The notes beneath the pieces were generated by a model that worked only from the letters and a program-made list of their open reading frames with translations, did not search any database and had not been told where the DNA came from. The translations under genes were made by a program, and so were the position numbers. From Apiospora phragmitis (Eukaryota; Ascomycota; Sordariomycetes; Amphisphaeriales; Apiosporaceae), in contig JAQQWL010000010.1 in assembly GCA_038363925.1 (NCBI GenBank), forward strand, positions 868,001-932,000: a stretch of 64,000 nucleotides of DNA. The letters run 5' to 3'. Shown piece after piece: positions 22,042 to 33,900 of this stretch. Every line of letters starts with the position of its first letter. Position 1 is the stretch's first letter.

Positions 22042-24168
22042 GTTTTCTGTTCTGGAGTAGACGTGGTGTCACAAGCTGGCTGGCCAAGTGGGGGCTTTGA
22101 AACGGAGGGGCACTTTGCAGCCCCAGCGGGTTTTTTATAATCGACGTCAGAGATAATCTACCGAGCGAGGTGGCTTCTACAAATTAGGCAGTTCGTGATT
22201 TGTCAGTCCAATGGCGCAAGAGGCAGCGGGATGTTCGGCGTCCAAGCCCCAAAGCAGCTCATCGATTGATGACCTGTGTAGGTACGGATACGGAGTACAT
22301 CTAATGGCCTATCCTGGCGGCTCATGGATGCTTCCATTGTTGTCAGCTTCCTTTCCATGGAAGACGCAAAATCGGACTCTGACGTGAGATGCCTTGGGGC
22401 TTGGTTATTAGGCACTATCAGTACTCGCTAATGTGATCTCGCATCAAACTCAAATCGTATCTTGGGGACTACGAATGCCCCGAGTGCCACCAAGCTGGTA
22501 GTACGGCGGGATGACGCCATTCAGACGGGAGGACTTTTGTCGGGGATAAGGATTGTTGTTTGTGGAATCGTTGCGCCATGTGGCAGTTCGTACAGGTTGA
22601 TAAACGCAATGCTATGGTCGTGGTCGCATACCCATTCCCGCAGTACGTCGCGTGCCGCGCGGCGACCTGGTAGGTAATCATCAAGGCATCCATGCCTGTA
22701 CTATCAGATCAGAGTCATCCGTCAAGTACTAAGTGGTGTATTCAATGCTCTCGGTTCAAATTAGGTCTAATAAGTACGCTTCTATCCAGGGCATCATAAC
22801 CAATACGCTTCATGCATATGTTGACTGTTAAGACAGTGCGATAGATTATCGCATCGACCAACGAGTCTCTTCGGTTTTTTTTTGAACGCAGATGATTGTT
22901 GCTCGATCGACTTGCTACATAATCTGGCAATCCCAGTAGTCCGGCTAGCTGGGGCCGTTGAGACCCCAGGGGTCCAACAGAGGGAGGGTGTGTGCAGATC
23001 GAATCCTTGTTTCCTTCATTTTTCTGCCACCTCCCGCCCAGATACAGGTATCACTGTTCAACAAGGGGACATTGCCATAGATCCGGACCCGTCTGCTCGA
23101 TGCAATCAAGCGCTTCGTAGGGAACCCCAAATATCGCAGTGGGAATGGTCCAATGCATGGAAGCTTTTGCGACAAGTGCCGCTAAAGATGAGGAATAAGG
23201 ACCAGAAGTTATTATTCATTATCGATACGTGAAAGGATCGCTGGGGTCGCAGGTAGGTCGATGTCACATTGAAAAATTCAGAGGTACCAAGTAGCTGTCA
23301 ACCCAACATGTGGCTTCAACTCCGAAGTGCCTATCATCAATCAGTTCTTTCCTTGCCATTGAAAAAGTTCCTGAAGCCGACTCCAACTCCAGGATATATC
23401 AACAACAAAACAACCCGCGCATCGCTGATACTCGTATGCTAACATTTATGTAAGTACGTTCCATGCCTTTTTTATGACAAGGCGCCAGACCTTGCGGTGT
23501 GTCATGCTATCTTGCTTTTGCAATCCACCTCGTCAGCCCTGCTTCCTCTCGTAACTATTTGTGAGCTGTTGGACCACTACTGTGGAACAAGACTCTCTAC
23601 CTGGCCAATTAGCAGACCAGTCTGCGATGAACTTTGGCCTGATCGCCTTTGCGGAGTGCCTTGACCAACAGCTGCATTGTTCGCCGCCGGGCACTCCTCG
23701 CCTTGGTTTTCTTTAGATGCAGCAGCTGACTTGCCTTGCAGCTCTGACAACACATCACCCGTACATCCCTTAGTCGAGGTCGAACCATCTCACCGAACGT
23801 CCAACGACCGACGACGAAATAAAGCACCGGGAAATTCCATTCGGCTGAGCATCCAGGGCTTTGCCGATCTCTCAGCAATTGTTGGCCCAACCCCCGATAT
23901 CCTGAAAGAAGGGCGACGAGTTATAGCCACGATATTCCGCTCCGGGGCGCACTGGCAGAGTCGGCCTTGTATTGTATCATCACCAAAAAACTGGGATCTT
24001 GAGACGAGACTAAACGGCCCCACGGCAGACGGTCCGCCGTCATCATCAGACTAAGCAGCGCCGCACCGCCGGATTGCTCCCCTCCTCACATATCTCTCAA
24101 AACCACAACCCCTCTATTTATTTCCATTTGGGATTGTCCCCGCGAGGACAGCCCGATCCCACGCCAAA
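22042..24168. other. Intergenic region between divergent glutaredoxin and BAG genes
   Basis: About 2.1 kb of GC-balanced DNA. The overlapping frames at 22,462-23,232 and 23,609-24,054 have no recognisable domain. The last few hundred bases probably carry the BAG gene promoter and 5' UTR. Confidence 0.4.
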
Positions 24169-25371
24169 GTGGCTTCATCTCAGACACTCCTGGCATCATC
24201 TGGTGCCTTCCAGAACCTGACCCAATTGTTGCCCCCGTCCTTAGCGACCTACGTCGATACCACCATCAGTCAGCTTTCGGAAGCACTCGCCGGCTCCAAC
24301 GAGTACATCGCTGCCCAGGGCATATCACCCGCCGTCCTCTACGCTACCCTCGCTTGCGCCGCTTTGGCGATACCCCTCGGCATGTCTCGATTTCCAGGTT
24401 GGCCGTCGGGTCGAGATGGGCTTTCGCCTTTCGCTTCGCAGAATTCAGACGGCATCCCTCGCGTCACCGAGGACGACTTCAGTTACATCACATCAGAAGA
24501 CCTTGAACAATCACTCCGTTCGCCATCGCGGACCTACGATCCCCATGGCCGAAATCCACCGGCCAGTGCAGATATCGAGGACGACATACTTTTAATCAAG
24601 AACAAGGGTGTCACCTACCCCGTTCACTTCCCAGCCTACTCGATCGGAGATGGAAAGTTATATGTGCACGATGTCCGGGAACGCGTTGCATGGCTCATGA
24701 AGATCAGCGAGCAGCGCAGCCACAGAATCAAGATGCTCTACAAGGGAAGGAATCTCAAGGTGGATCCCAGCAGACCTGTTCCTGTCCGGGAGTACGGTGT
24801 CAAGAATAATAGCGAGATTCTTGTCGTTCTTTCTGAGGGCAACGAGTCGGATGACGATTCCAGCGAGTCCTCGGAGGAGATCATTGTCACAGACCCCCGC
24901 GACGAACAGAAGCCCAAGAAATCCAAGAAGTCTAAGAAGGGTGGCAAGAAGAAGAAGAACAAGAGCCCCCGCGACAGCGCGTCCAATCTGGATGTGCCAA
25001 ACTCGGCCGAAGCAGAGAGAAGATCATCTGCCGATGGGTCGAAGCACCCGAGTCGGGTATCGTCTCCCGCAGTGCCCGCGGGCCCTATGGAGAAGCTCGA
25101 CTCTATCAGCTCGCACTTCAGTACCCAATTCCTACCTCTGTGTGTCGAATTCTCTGCCAATCCCCCCAAGGACTACAAGAAGTGCGTCGATGAGCACCGG
25201 AAACTCAGCGAAAGCATCATGCAACAGGTGCTGCTGAAACTGGATGAGGTGGATACAGGTGGTGATCCGGATGTTCGGGCCAGGAGGAAACAGCTGGTCA
25301 ATCAGGTGCATGACGTGCTCAAGGGCATCGATGATCATCTACCGGAAGGTGCGACGAAGTCCAACTGGTAA
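24169..25371 (+). CDS. Ubiquitin-like/BAG-domain Hsp70 co-chaperone, membrane-anchored
   Basis: A single 400-residue frame ending at 25371. After a Ser/Leu-rich N-terminus comes one hydrophobic helix, SPAVLYATLACAALAIPLGM (about residues 52-72). A ubiquitin-like region lies at about 140-225, including HRIKMLYKGRNLK and NNSEILVVLS. It is followed by an acidic Ser/Glu run, a Lys-rich linker (KKSKKSKKGGKKKKNK) and a C-terminal BAG domain at about 300-390 (MEKLDSISSHFSTQFLPLC; LVNQVHDVLKGID). BAG domains bind the Hsp70 ATPase domain and act as nucleotide-exchange factors. The membrane helix suggests an ER-anchored, Snl1-like role. The frame begins at GTG (24169) in an otherwise good CCAAA-GTG-GC start context. 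A stop lies at 24,052 and no in-frame ATG occurs between them, so the real start is an unusual non-AUG codon, an unseen upstream exon, or a later Met such as that at about 24,382. Confidence 0.88.
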   Translation: MASSQTLLASSGAFQNLTQLLPPSLATYVDTTISQLSEALAGSNEYIAAQGISPAVLYATLACAALAIPLGMSRFPGWPSGRDGLSPFASQNSDGIPRVTEDDFSYITSEDLEQSLRSPSRTYDPHGRNPPASADIEDDILLIKNKGVTYPVHFPAYSIGDGKLYVHDVRERVAWLMKISEQRSHRIKMLYKGRNLKVDPSRPVPVREYGVKNNSEILVVLSEGNESDDDSSESSEEIIVTDPRDEQKPKKSKKSKKGGKKKKNKSPRDSASNLDVPNSAEAERRSSADGSKHPSRVSSPAVPAGPMEKLDSISSHFSTQFLPLCVEFSANPPKDYKKCVDEHRKLSESIMQQVLLKLDEVDTGGDPDVRARRKQLVNQVHDVLKGIDDHLPEGATKSNW

Positions 25372-26449
25372 GGACAGGTCAGGGCTGTATGTTAGACTGT
25401 TGTATTACTGCAACCAGGATGGGGATATCAGAAGGGAGAGAAATCGGATAATCCCTCCTATCCAGCTACGCTTACGATGAAGTAACATGGGTGCGACCAG
25501 AACCTGCTGAGATTGTTTATTCACAGAGACCTTCGTTTTTGACAGGGCGTAGATTGGGTCATGATTTGGCGTCTAAACGGAGAGGGCAGCACTGCAACAC
25601 TGAAGTATTCCATTTGATATCATCCGATTGATACGCTTTTATGTTGTAGTGTACACTACGATTTTCCCCGCATGGATTTGTAGGTGGTCAGATCGGATCA
25701 TAAGGCATCTAGCAGACGCCCAACACCTGAAGATACTAGGCACAAGATTTATCACCTAAAATAATGGACGTCCGTTGACACTGCAATTGAAAATATTTGG
25801 GGTGATGCGTTAAAAACTGATTACATTAGCTAGTAGGTTACCTGTGATCGATGCATGGGTTGCAGTTGATATCCATTGTCTTCCTTCATCGATGTGCACG
25901 CGACTTTGTATGTGCATGTCTTGACAGACCAGTCGGTCTGTCTGATGACTGGATCGACAATAGACGGCAGATCTAACCTAGCACGTAGGACTGGCAATGA
26001 TGACTGATCTGCCCCACTACCTTTTGTTCTGCCGGTGGCTTATCAATCTTCTTATCGCACCTCTGCACACTTTGCCCAAAGGCTAAAGGCTGTAGGTCAA
26101 AAACCCTAGAGTGTGGCATTGTGTGGTCTGGGACCACGATCAAGCCCCACCAGCCCCCAATCGGCTTAGCTCATCTTTGCCTGCGCACTTGCCCCAGCCT
26201 GCCAACAGGACCGCTCCAAAAATTCTACGCACATTTGATATTGTCTAGTTGCGACCATCAACAAATCACTTCCCCAAGGTGAACATTACGGCAATTACAT
26301 CGCCCAGCGAGGAATAACATTTCCCGGCTCTCAAGGTAAGACACAGGCTTCTGGAAAGGATCACTATCTTTCTTTGAAGTGTGCACTGCGAGCAGATTCC
26401 TCTTTTCTTTCTATTCTTTCCACAAATCCCCCATACCTGACCGGAAAAG
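25372..26449. other. Intergenic region upstream of the ribosomal protein gene
   Basis: About 1.1 kb, including the BAG 3' UTR and the uL13 promoter. The pyrimidine-rich CTTTCTTTGA and TTCCTCTTTTCTTTCTATT tracts at about 26,368-26,420 are typical of ribosomal-protein promoters. No gene was seen. Confidence 0.5.
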
Positions 26450-27679
26450 ATGTCGTCCTTTGAGTCTGTCGTAAGTTATCCTCCCCTCTATCAACCCCCC
26501 CGCGCTTGGCCTCTATCGCGATCGAGTTTTGGAACGCGAAGAATTGCAATCGACACGAATGGGATGGGAACGGACGGGACAGATCCGAGCCGGATATCTA
26601 CCGCGCCACACAAAATCGAATCACGGCGGAACCAGGGAAGCAAGAGATGGACGATCGCGATACTGGGCCAAGCAGAACACCATGGGCGAAACAGGATAGA
26701 CCACTGACATGCTTCACTTCTACAGGTCGTCATTGATGGCAAGGGCCATCTCCTTGGCCGTCTGGCCTCGATCGTCGCCAAGCAGCTTCTGAGCGGTCAG
26801 AAGATTGTTGTCGTCCGCTGCGAGGCCCTCAACATCTCGGGCGAGTTCTTCCGCGCTAAGCGTACGTCTCTCCAACTCCTCAATCATCCTTGATGGTTTC
26901 CTCGATTGTCCGCGGATGGTCTGGAGACAAGATACACATGCCGCTATGATCATGGTCAATGGCACATTCTATCAAAGAGGAAAAACAAATACGAAAGGAA
27001 TACAAATTCTGAAGCTAACTCAAATCCTACTGCAGTCAAGTACGCCGCCTACCTCCGCAAGATGACGCGATACAACCCTACTCGTGGTGGTACGTTTACT
27101 CCGACGACAATCCCATCCCAGGAGCAGTGGCACCTGAATGTGTTCTTTGCTCTGGGATGACGAGCTGTTGCTCCCTATAAGACGACCGTCTAACTCGATC
27201 CCAGGTCCCTTCCACTTCCGTGCCCCGTCGCGTATCTTCTACAAGGCTGTCCGTGGCATGATTCCCCACAAGACCGCCCGCGGTGCCGCCGCTCTCCAGA
27301 GACTCAAGGTCTTTGAGGGTGTTCCCCCTCCCTACGACCTCCAGAAGAAGATGGTCGTCCCCCAGGCTCTGCGTGTCCTGCGCCTGCAGCCCGGCCGCAA
27401 GTACTGCCTTGTCGGCCGTCTCAGCCACGAGAACGGCTGGAAGTACCAGGATGTTGTTGAGAGGTATGTTTTATTGTTTTACTGGTGGCCTTTTGGCTAG
27501 GATTCGAAGGTGCGCATGACTGACTTTTGATGTTGCACAGACTGGAGGAGCGCCGCAAGGCCAAGTCCGCCGCTTACTACGAGCGCAAGAAGCTTGCCCA
27601 GCGACAACTGTCCGAGGCCAAGAAGAACGCCAAGGTCGACGACAAGACTGCCGAGGCTCTCACGAACTACGGCTACTAA
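26450..27679 (+). CDS. 60S ribosomal protein uL13 (L16/L13a)
   Basis: Five exons, 26450-26470, 26726-26861, 27036-27089, 27205-27463 and 27541-27679. They sum to 203 codons including the stop (202 residues), the normal length of fungal uL13. The first exon encodes only MSSFESV, and a 255-bp first intron follows. The protein reads [70 protein letters not shown] and ends ALTNYGY, matching eukaryotic uL13 throughout. It is a structural protein of the large ribosomal subunit. All introns have GT-AG ends, and a short first exon with a long intron is usual for fungal ribosomal genes. No lesions were seen. Confidence 0.97.
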
Positions 27680-28481
27680 TTTCTCGCTGTTCTGACACCT
27701 TGTTTGTTCTTCGTACTTCTTGCATTTCCGGGGGGTAAGGGCAATATCCACAATCACACATCACCAAAACGAGAGTCACCTTCGCAAACTAGATCTGGCG
27801 TGAAGGGCATGGGAAAGACATTCATCCACATCTTTTACCTCTTTGTCAGCAACACACCTTGCGAGCCTAACGGTTCCCCGGAGTGGATAACAGACAGAAG
27901 AGCCGGGTTCGCATCGACAGGGGTTGGGGATTTGGTTCACCGGCTTCAGGAGAAAGGACCTGTGTTCATTGTCAGATTCGTCGTCTAGGAAGTCTAGGAT
28001 TCCGAAATGTGAAATGAACCAAAAAACTTGAACGAAAGCTAGCTGCACAGGGGTTTTGTGTGTCTTGGGTCAATGCATGTGATGGTAACGACGGTATCGG
28101 CGTAATTTGGTTTGGCGAAAATAGAGAGAACAGCAGTAACACCCCTTCCATTTTACTTGCAGCTCGATGTGATGTCGCCCCGAGTGATGTCATTCATGTG
28201 CTTCTTGTTGTCAGCTGCCGCCAACCTACTACACATGCCATGGTCTTCATCCAGTTCAGCCGTATGAATCCTGTAAGCCACTACCAGTGGCCCCATTAAG
28301 GTTACGGAGATAACTTCCAACTTCAGCAATTGCTATCTTATCCAAACAGGTAGCTTCTTCAGGTGAACTGCTACCGTGTTGCAGTGTCGGGCTTCCGCCC
28401 ATTCGGAGTCTCGCTGATACACCCTTTGATCCCCATCCCCAACATTCTCCAGTTTGCAAACCTCATCCTACGAAAATCATC
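27680..28481. other. Intergenic region
   Basis: About 800 bp. It includes the uL13 3' UTR and short uncalled frames with no family resemblance. Confidence 0.4.
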
Positions 28482-28955
28482 ATGTCATCTGCTACCCTGG
28501 GCAACAACTGGGACCTTGAGGCCTCGGACGGAGAGTTATAAGCCGTGGTTCAGAAGGTCCATATATGTGCCCTGCGCAACGAGCTCAATGAAGCCGAAGG
28601 TGACCAACACCCGACAAACCACTGGGTCGTATGTTTCCAGACGTCGCCCGAGTCTTCCATCATGCTCGACATGGCGCCTGGGTGCGGTGAGGATGGCTTG
28701 CATGGGAAGATACTCGTCACCGCACTCGGCCACTCATACACCGATGAGACGCTGCGAAACTTCACGTACACTCCAAATCGCCGTTTCGAGCTGATATCTG
28801 TCGTGATAGAGGACCTTGAGGGTGAAAACATTTTTAGCGATGCCTCAAAGAACGCATTCAGCAAGTTGAGTATGCACTGTATATGTCCACAAGGACAAGA
28901 GCGGAGGGAAATGTGGAAGGGAAGGTTTCCAGAATCTATAACTTTTGTTAATTGA
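28482..28955 (+). pseudogene. DUF7770-like small fungal protein with an in-frame stop
   Basis: ATG at 28482 opens MSSATLGNNWDLEASDGEL, then TAA at 28539-28541. The same frame continues with AVVQKVHICALRNELNEAEG and TNHWVVCFQTSPESSIMLDM to a stop at 28955. The NHW...SIMLDM core and the following ALGHSYTDETLRNF/ISVVIEDL pattern resemble fungal DUF7770 proteins, whose function is unknown. Full length would be about 157 residues. The stop fits a single C-to-T change (CAA to TAA in a CpA context), the type made by RIP. Alternatively translation starts downstream, or an unrecognised intron removes the stop. The gene lies about 1 kb from the AT-rich block. Confidence 0.55.
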
Positions 28956-29510
28956 AAAAGGCCCGTTAAACAACCCTCAAAGTAGCTTACCATTTGCATT
29001 CTCGTCCAACTCTTCCTCTCCATTGTAGACTCCGATCATATCCAGTAGAGGCATTCCGTATTTGTTGGCCTTATAGGTGCAGTCCAGGATTAAAGTGTCT
29101 CGGTAAGCCTGAAGTTAGGCATTCTCGGTCAAGTTGGTTTGCAAGTACGTTTATTGTACTCTGCCCTTCACAAGTGCTTCGCTTAGCATCTGCAATCCGG
29201 TTATAGATATCCTGCTGAGTTGCAACAGAAGTTTAAGTTGTATTTTGGCGTATATATGTTCTGATATCCTTCGGGCTTATACCGGCATTCGAAAGGCTTA
29301 TTAGCCGAGACAATTCTTCTTTTTCTGATGGATGGTGACTCGGCTCGTGGTTATGTAATAATGAGAATCATATATCCGGACGATTTCGTAAGGTCCAACT
29401 TCTTTTATCTAGTGACTCTTTTGCTAGTATCAAGAACTCACAGCCTGTACCTCGGCTTGTTGTTTTCCGTCGTCGTTCTTTCATCGCGCTGGGAGGACGG
29501 CAGCATCGAT
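28956..29510. other. Intergenic region near the AT-rich boundary
   Basis: About 550 bp with no recognisable gene. Confidence 0.4.
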
Positions 29511-29786
29511 CTATAAGTATGTTACCGTCCTCCTACCAGTATTTATGGTTCTTGACTTCCCAGTAGTAAAAGCGTAGTCTCTAGGTGATGCCCAAGCGGT
29601 GATCGACTTGAATAGCAAATCTCGAGGGTCGTATTCGCCTTCGGGAGTGAGACAATCATCAGGAAAAGCCCTGACTTGATTTTGAGCTAGATCCATTTGA
29701 CGTAAATCACTTGAGTAAGTTGTTTTTTGGGATAATCGTAAGAAAAAATTGGATTGAAAGTTGGATTTATTGCTACTGTGAAGCAA
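29511..29786 (-). pseudogene. N-terminal fragment of a MULE/FAR1-type transposase
   Basis: A 91-codon minus-strand frame. Its second half (PEGEYDPRDLLFKSITAWAS, then PRDYAFTTGKSRTINTGRRT) resembles the start of fungal Mutator-like transposases, where a FAR1-type DNA-binding region has an 'AW...GYAF..G.S....GR..V.Y' pattern. The expected zinc-binding continuation and the DDE domain are absent, so this is a remnant. It sits about 140 bp from the pogo-like element X-A. Assignment is from pattern memory only. Confidence 0.45.
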
Positions 29787-30233
29787 AAGGAGGACAGTGT
29801 GACAACCTGTATATTGGCGCTAGCTCTTGATCATGAAAGTAGTGACTAGATGAAGCCATATAGGCTTCTAGAGGTGCTCTAGATACATTAAATAAAGGAA
29901 TGTTTTCGAAATAGGGGTGACGTATAACGTACCCTATAAGCGAGCTGCGTATATAAGCGAGCTGCGCACTTTTTATTATTAAGCCTTATAAGTTATAAAT
30001 TAATTCGATTATAACGCTTAAAACTAATTAAATATATTAATAATTATTATTTTTAAAGGTTTTTATATTATTTTAATAAGTGCGCGTATTATACCCGGGC
30101 TTTCCGTAGATTTTATAGCGTTATAAGCGTGTCTTAAACGGCCTTATATAATTATTCCTCCGACGCGATTTGTTTTATAACTATTTATTAATATCTTTTT
30201 AAAACTATAAATATTTTTTAGCTTATATACGAA

Positions 30234-30931
30234 TGTTACAACCCGACCTAACCATGCGGCCAAAAGGACCCCACTTACCGGCACGGAACTACCATGCCCC
30301 GAACAGGCTACGATACCACAGCCACGGACCGCACCGCCAGCTATACCAACACAAAGCCAGGTTTTCCTTAATAACGAGCAATCCCACTACCGCGCCCGGC
30401 GATGGGGCGAATACGCCTATAAAGTGGCGGCGACCGTTAGTAAGTTACGTGGCACGAATAAACGACCAGGCGAGACTATTAAGTAACGCAGAGCGTGATT
30501 AGGAGAAACTATTAAGTAATACCGAGCGTGATCAGGAGAAATTACTAAGTAATACTGAGCGTAATTAAGAGAAACTATTAAGTAATACCAAGCATAATTA
30601 AAAGAGATTACTAAGCTATAATAAATTAATAAAAAAGGGATTAGATATATAATAATAAATATCCTTTATATATTTTATATAAATACTTTTTATTTTAATA
30701 ATTAATTTAAGTATTAATCTTAACTTATTAATAAAGTAAACAGTTTTAATAAAACTATTATAAATACTTTTAAACTTACGCACCTTAATTACCTTTATTC
30801 TTATAAACTATTACTTATTATATTAATAAAAGCGATTTTTATTACACGTTCGGATACTCTTTTATATTATTAATATAAACTTTAATATATCTTATTAGGT
30901 TTTTTTTAAAACTTAAATAACGTTTATTATA
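30234..30931 (+). repeat. Left LTR of gypsy element 1
   Basis: 698 bp, starting TGTTACAACCCGACC. Its first 250 or so bases keep many CpA and CpC dinucleotides, while the matching part of the right LTR is AT-converted. It contains the 33-bp tandem array at about 30,470-30,620. Confidence 0.88.
30470..30620. repeat. 33-bp tandem repeat in the gypsy LTR
   Basis: About four and a half copies of a 33-bp unit built on ACTATTAAGTAATAC..GAGC. The equivalent array is present in the right LTR at about 37,506-37,655. Confidence 0.75.
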
Positions 30932-33900
30932 TTTTAATTACTTTTATTCTTACGAATTATTATTTAAACTTTTAAATAATAATATTATAAGAACTATATC
31001 TATACCTGGCCTTAATAACACCGTCCGATAAAAAAAGACTCCTATCGCCACCTTTAGCACCTCTTAACGAGACCGTGCTATAGATATTAATAACGACGAT
31101 AATAATAACGAGCCTACATAATAAGTATTAGCCGAGCGAATTAAGAAATTCGAGTAAAAAAGCGCTAATTATTAATATTATTATATTAAACTTAAAAAAG
31201 AGCGTAACGAGCTCTTAATTAAAGGCACCTTAAAATAAACACCTTATAATATTAATAAGTTACGTAAAAAAATACGTCTCCTCTATATAGCTATTAATAT
31301 TATCTAAACCCTTATTATATTAAAAAAAGGTATAAAGATTAATATATTAATACCTTTTAACGAAATAAGCGAAAACTTCCGAAGCTTTTTTATTTAAATT
31401 AAAACCTATTAATAGTTTTATAAAAAAATATTCTAAAACTTTACCTAGCGAGTTATCTACGTTATTTTATTTTTTAAAAGTAAAATACTCGTTTAATTCG
31501 AAACTTATTTAAATAAATTCGTAAAAAACGATTAATAAATTAAGCTATACTGCACAGAAATATAACATATCTTCGAAAATTACAATAGTTTCGAACAAAC
31601 CTTTAAGTTACTTTTTTAAAACTTTAATAAAAAGCGACAGGCGGAGAGGGAACTTAAGACCTTTAAGTAAAAAAGATTAGCCGCTTTTTATATAGCCGAG
31701 TTCCGGCGTATTATAACTCGATTAAATTATACCAAAACTATAAAAATTATAATATATTATTAAAAATTAAAAGATAATATTAAAAACGAACTCAGCCGGC
31801 TCGACGCCCTTAGTAATTTTTTTTATATATAAAGTTTATTATTAAAATTAATACTCGTATATATAAATAACGCCGTAAAAAATAAGGCGGACTTTAACGG
31901 TAAATTAATTAAATTTAAATTAATACGAAATAATTATAATAATATAATTATATATTATTTAAAAATATCACGGCGTATAATTATTATAATAAACTTATAA
32001 ACCTTAACGTTATTAAATATAATAAATAGGATAAAAAACTACGTAATATTTATTATAATTATTAAAAATTAAGATATTATATTTAAAAATATTAAATATT
32101 AAAAAAAGATTTTTAACGAGTTTTAAAAAAATAATATATTAATATTATTAAAATAAAAAATACTTTTATAATAATTATTAAAAATAATAACGTTATTATT
32201 AAATACGGCAGTTTATTTTAAATAACCTACTATAATAATAAATACACCTCTTATTTAATAAATAAAGAAAATACCGGATAATTCTTTAAAACCCTGAAAA
32301 ATAAAAAGAACTATAGCCGAAACGTTACGATATATGAAAGGGAGTAACCCCTTTTTTATAATAAAAATAGTAATTTAATAAATATATTAATAAATAAATT
32401 AATAAACGAGATCGCTAAACTTAGAAACCTTAAGACCGATAAATAGTTAACCGTTTTTAATATTCCTTATCCCGACTCGAAATACTTATACTAAATATTT
32501 ATTACGGCCGGTTTTAATTAAAAAATTTACGGTAATTATATAATAAGGAACGATTTATAAATCTTTTTTATATATAAAAAACATTTTATATTTTTATAGA
32601 TTTTATATATATATAACGCTTATATAAAATACCTCGCGAAAAAATTCGAATATAAATAGTTTCTTTAAAAGATTAGTAAGCGACCTATTACGTAATTATA
32701 CCTAGATTATATTTTTAAAAAAATCTGAACATTAATCCTAAACGAATAACGCGTATACCTATTAATATAAAAAGATTTATAATAGTTATAATAATATTAC
32801 TTAAAAGAATAAAATTAAAAAGAATATTTCGAGGACTAATACCTTAAGTACGCCTAGGAAAAATTACGAGCTTATAAACGTTTAAAGGAAAACGCTTAAT
32901 ATTTTTAAAACGTATAAGTATATATTTAATAAAAAAACCCTTTTATTATATTAAAAAATTTATAAAGCGTTTATAAATTACCGTAAATTTAATAAACCTT
33001 CGAATTATTAAAAAAACCCAACTTTAAATATTAAGGATAGTATTTTATACGGGGAAAAGTATAAAAACACCTTTATTAATATATTAAAAAGCGCTTTATA
33101 AAAAACGAAGAGAATAATAACAACGATACGAGGATCGATTATAAGATATTATTAATAACGTATAAACGTAGCGTTTAGGAAATAAACGCCGCTTATTATA
33201 AAAAAACGATAATAGGCGGACTAAGATAGGTCCCTATGCTAAATAATAAATAATCGAGCTATTTATAAGTATATTATATTAATATTAAATATAAAAAGAG
33301 TTTATATTAAAACGTTATTTAATAGCGGAGCGTAAAAAAACTATATTTTATTACGAATCGTTAATTGCTTTAAATTTAAATAATAATAAAAAAACGCCTT
33401 ATATTGATTTAAAACCGTTAATAAAGGATTTATAATTTATAACGATAGAGAAGTATAGAAGGAAGTTATAAACCTTTTAATTAATATCGGAGAACGTTAT
33501 AAACGAATTACGTGTGATATTATGGATATCGCAAGATACGATATAATTTTAAAGATACCTTAATTACGGGTAAATAATTTTAAAATTAATTAAAAAATAG
33601 GTTAATTTTAATAAGATATATTAAAAAGAGGTTTAATCAATAAGTAGCGGTTTAAAAAGTAACCTTTTAATAAATTTAAAATTTTTAGGGTATATATTAT
33701 TATTAAAGAGCTTAAGTTAAATATTATAACGATTATATTAAAAAAGTATTAGTAATTCGAAATATTTTTTAGTAAGAAATTAGAAATAGGCTTACCGTTT
33801 TATATATAGTAAAATTATAAGATACCTTTTAAAAATAAAAAGGAACCTTTATTTATATTTATATATAAATTTAACCAGGAGTACGAATAAGTTTTAAAAA

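Noticed and set aside
23609..24054. Plus- and minus-strand frames of 77-125 codons before the BAG gene
   Set aside because: Mutually overlapping on both strands with no domain; more likely BAG leader and promoter sequence.
30233..30502. 89-codon plus-strand frame
   Set aside because: It lies wholly within the left LTR of gypsy 1 and starts one base before it; an open frame arises because this part of the LTR is less AT-converted.
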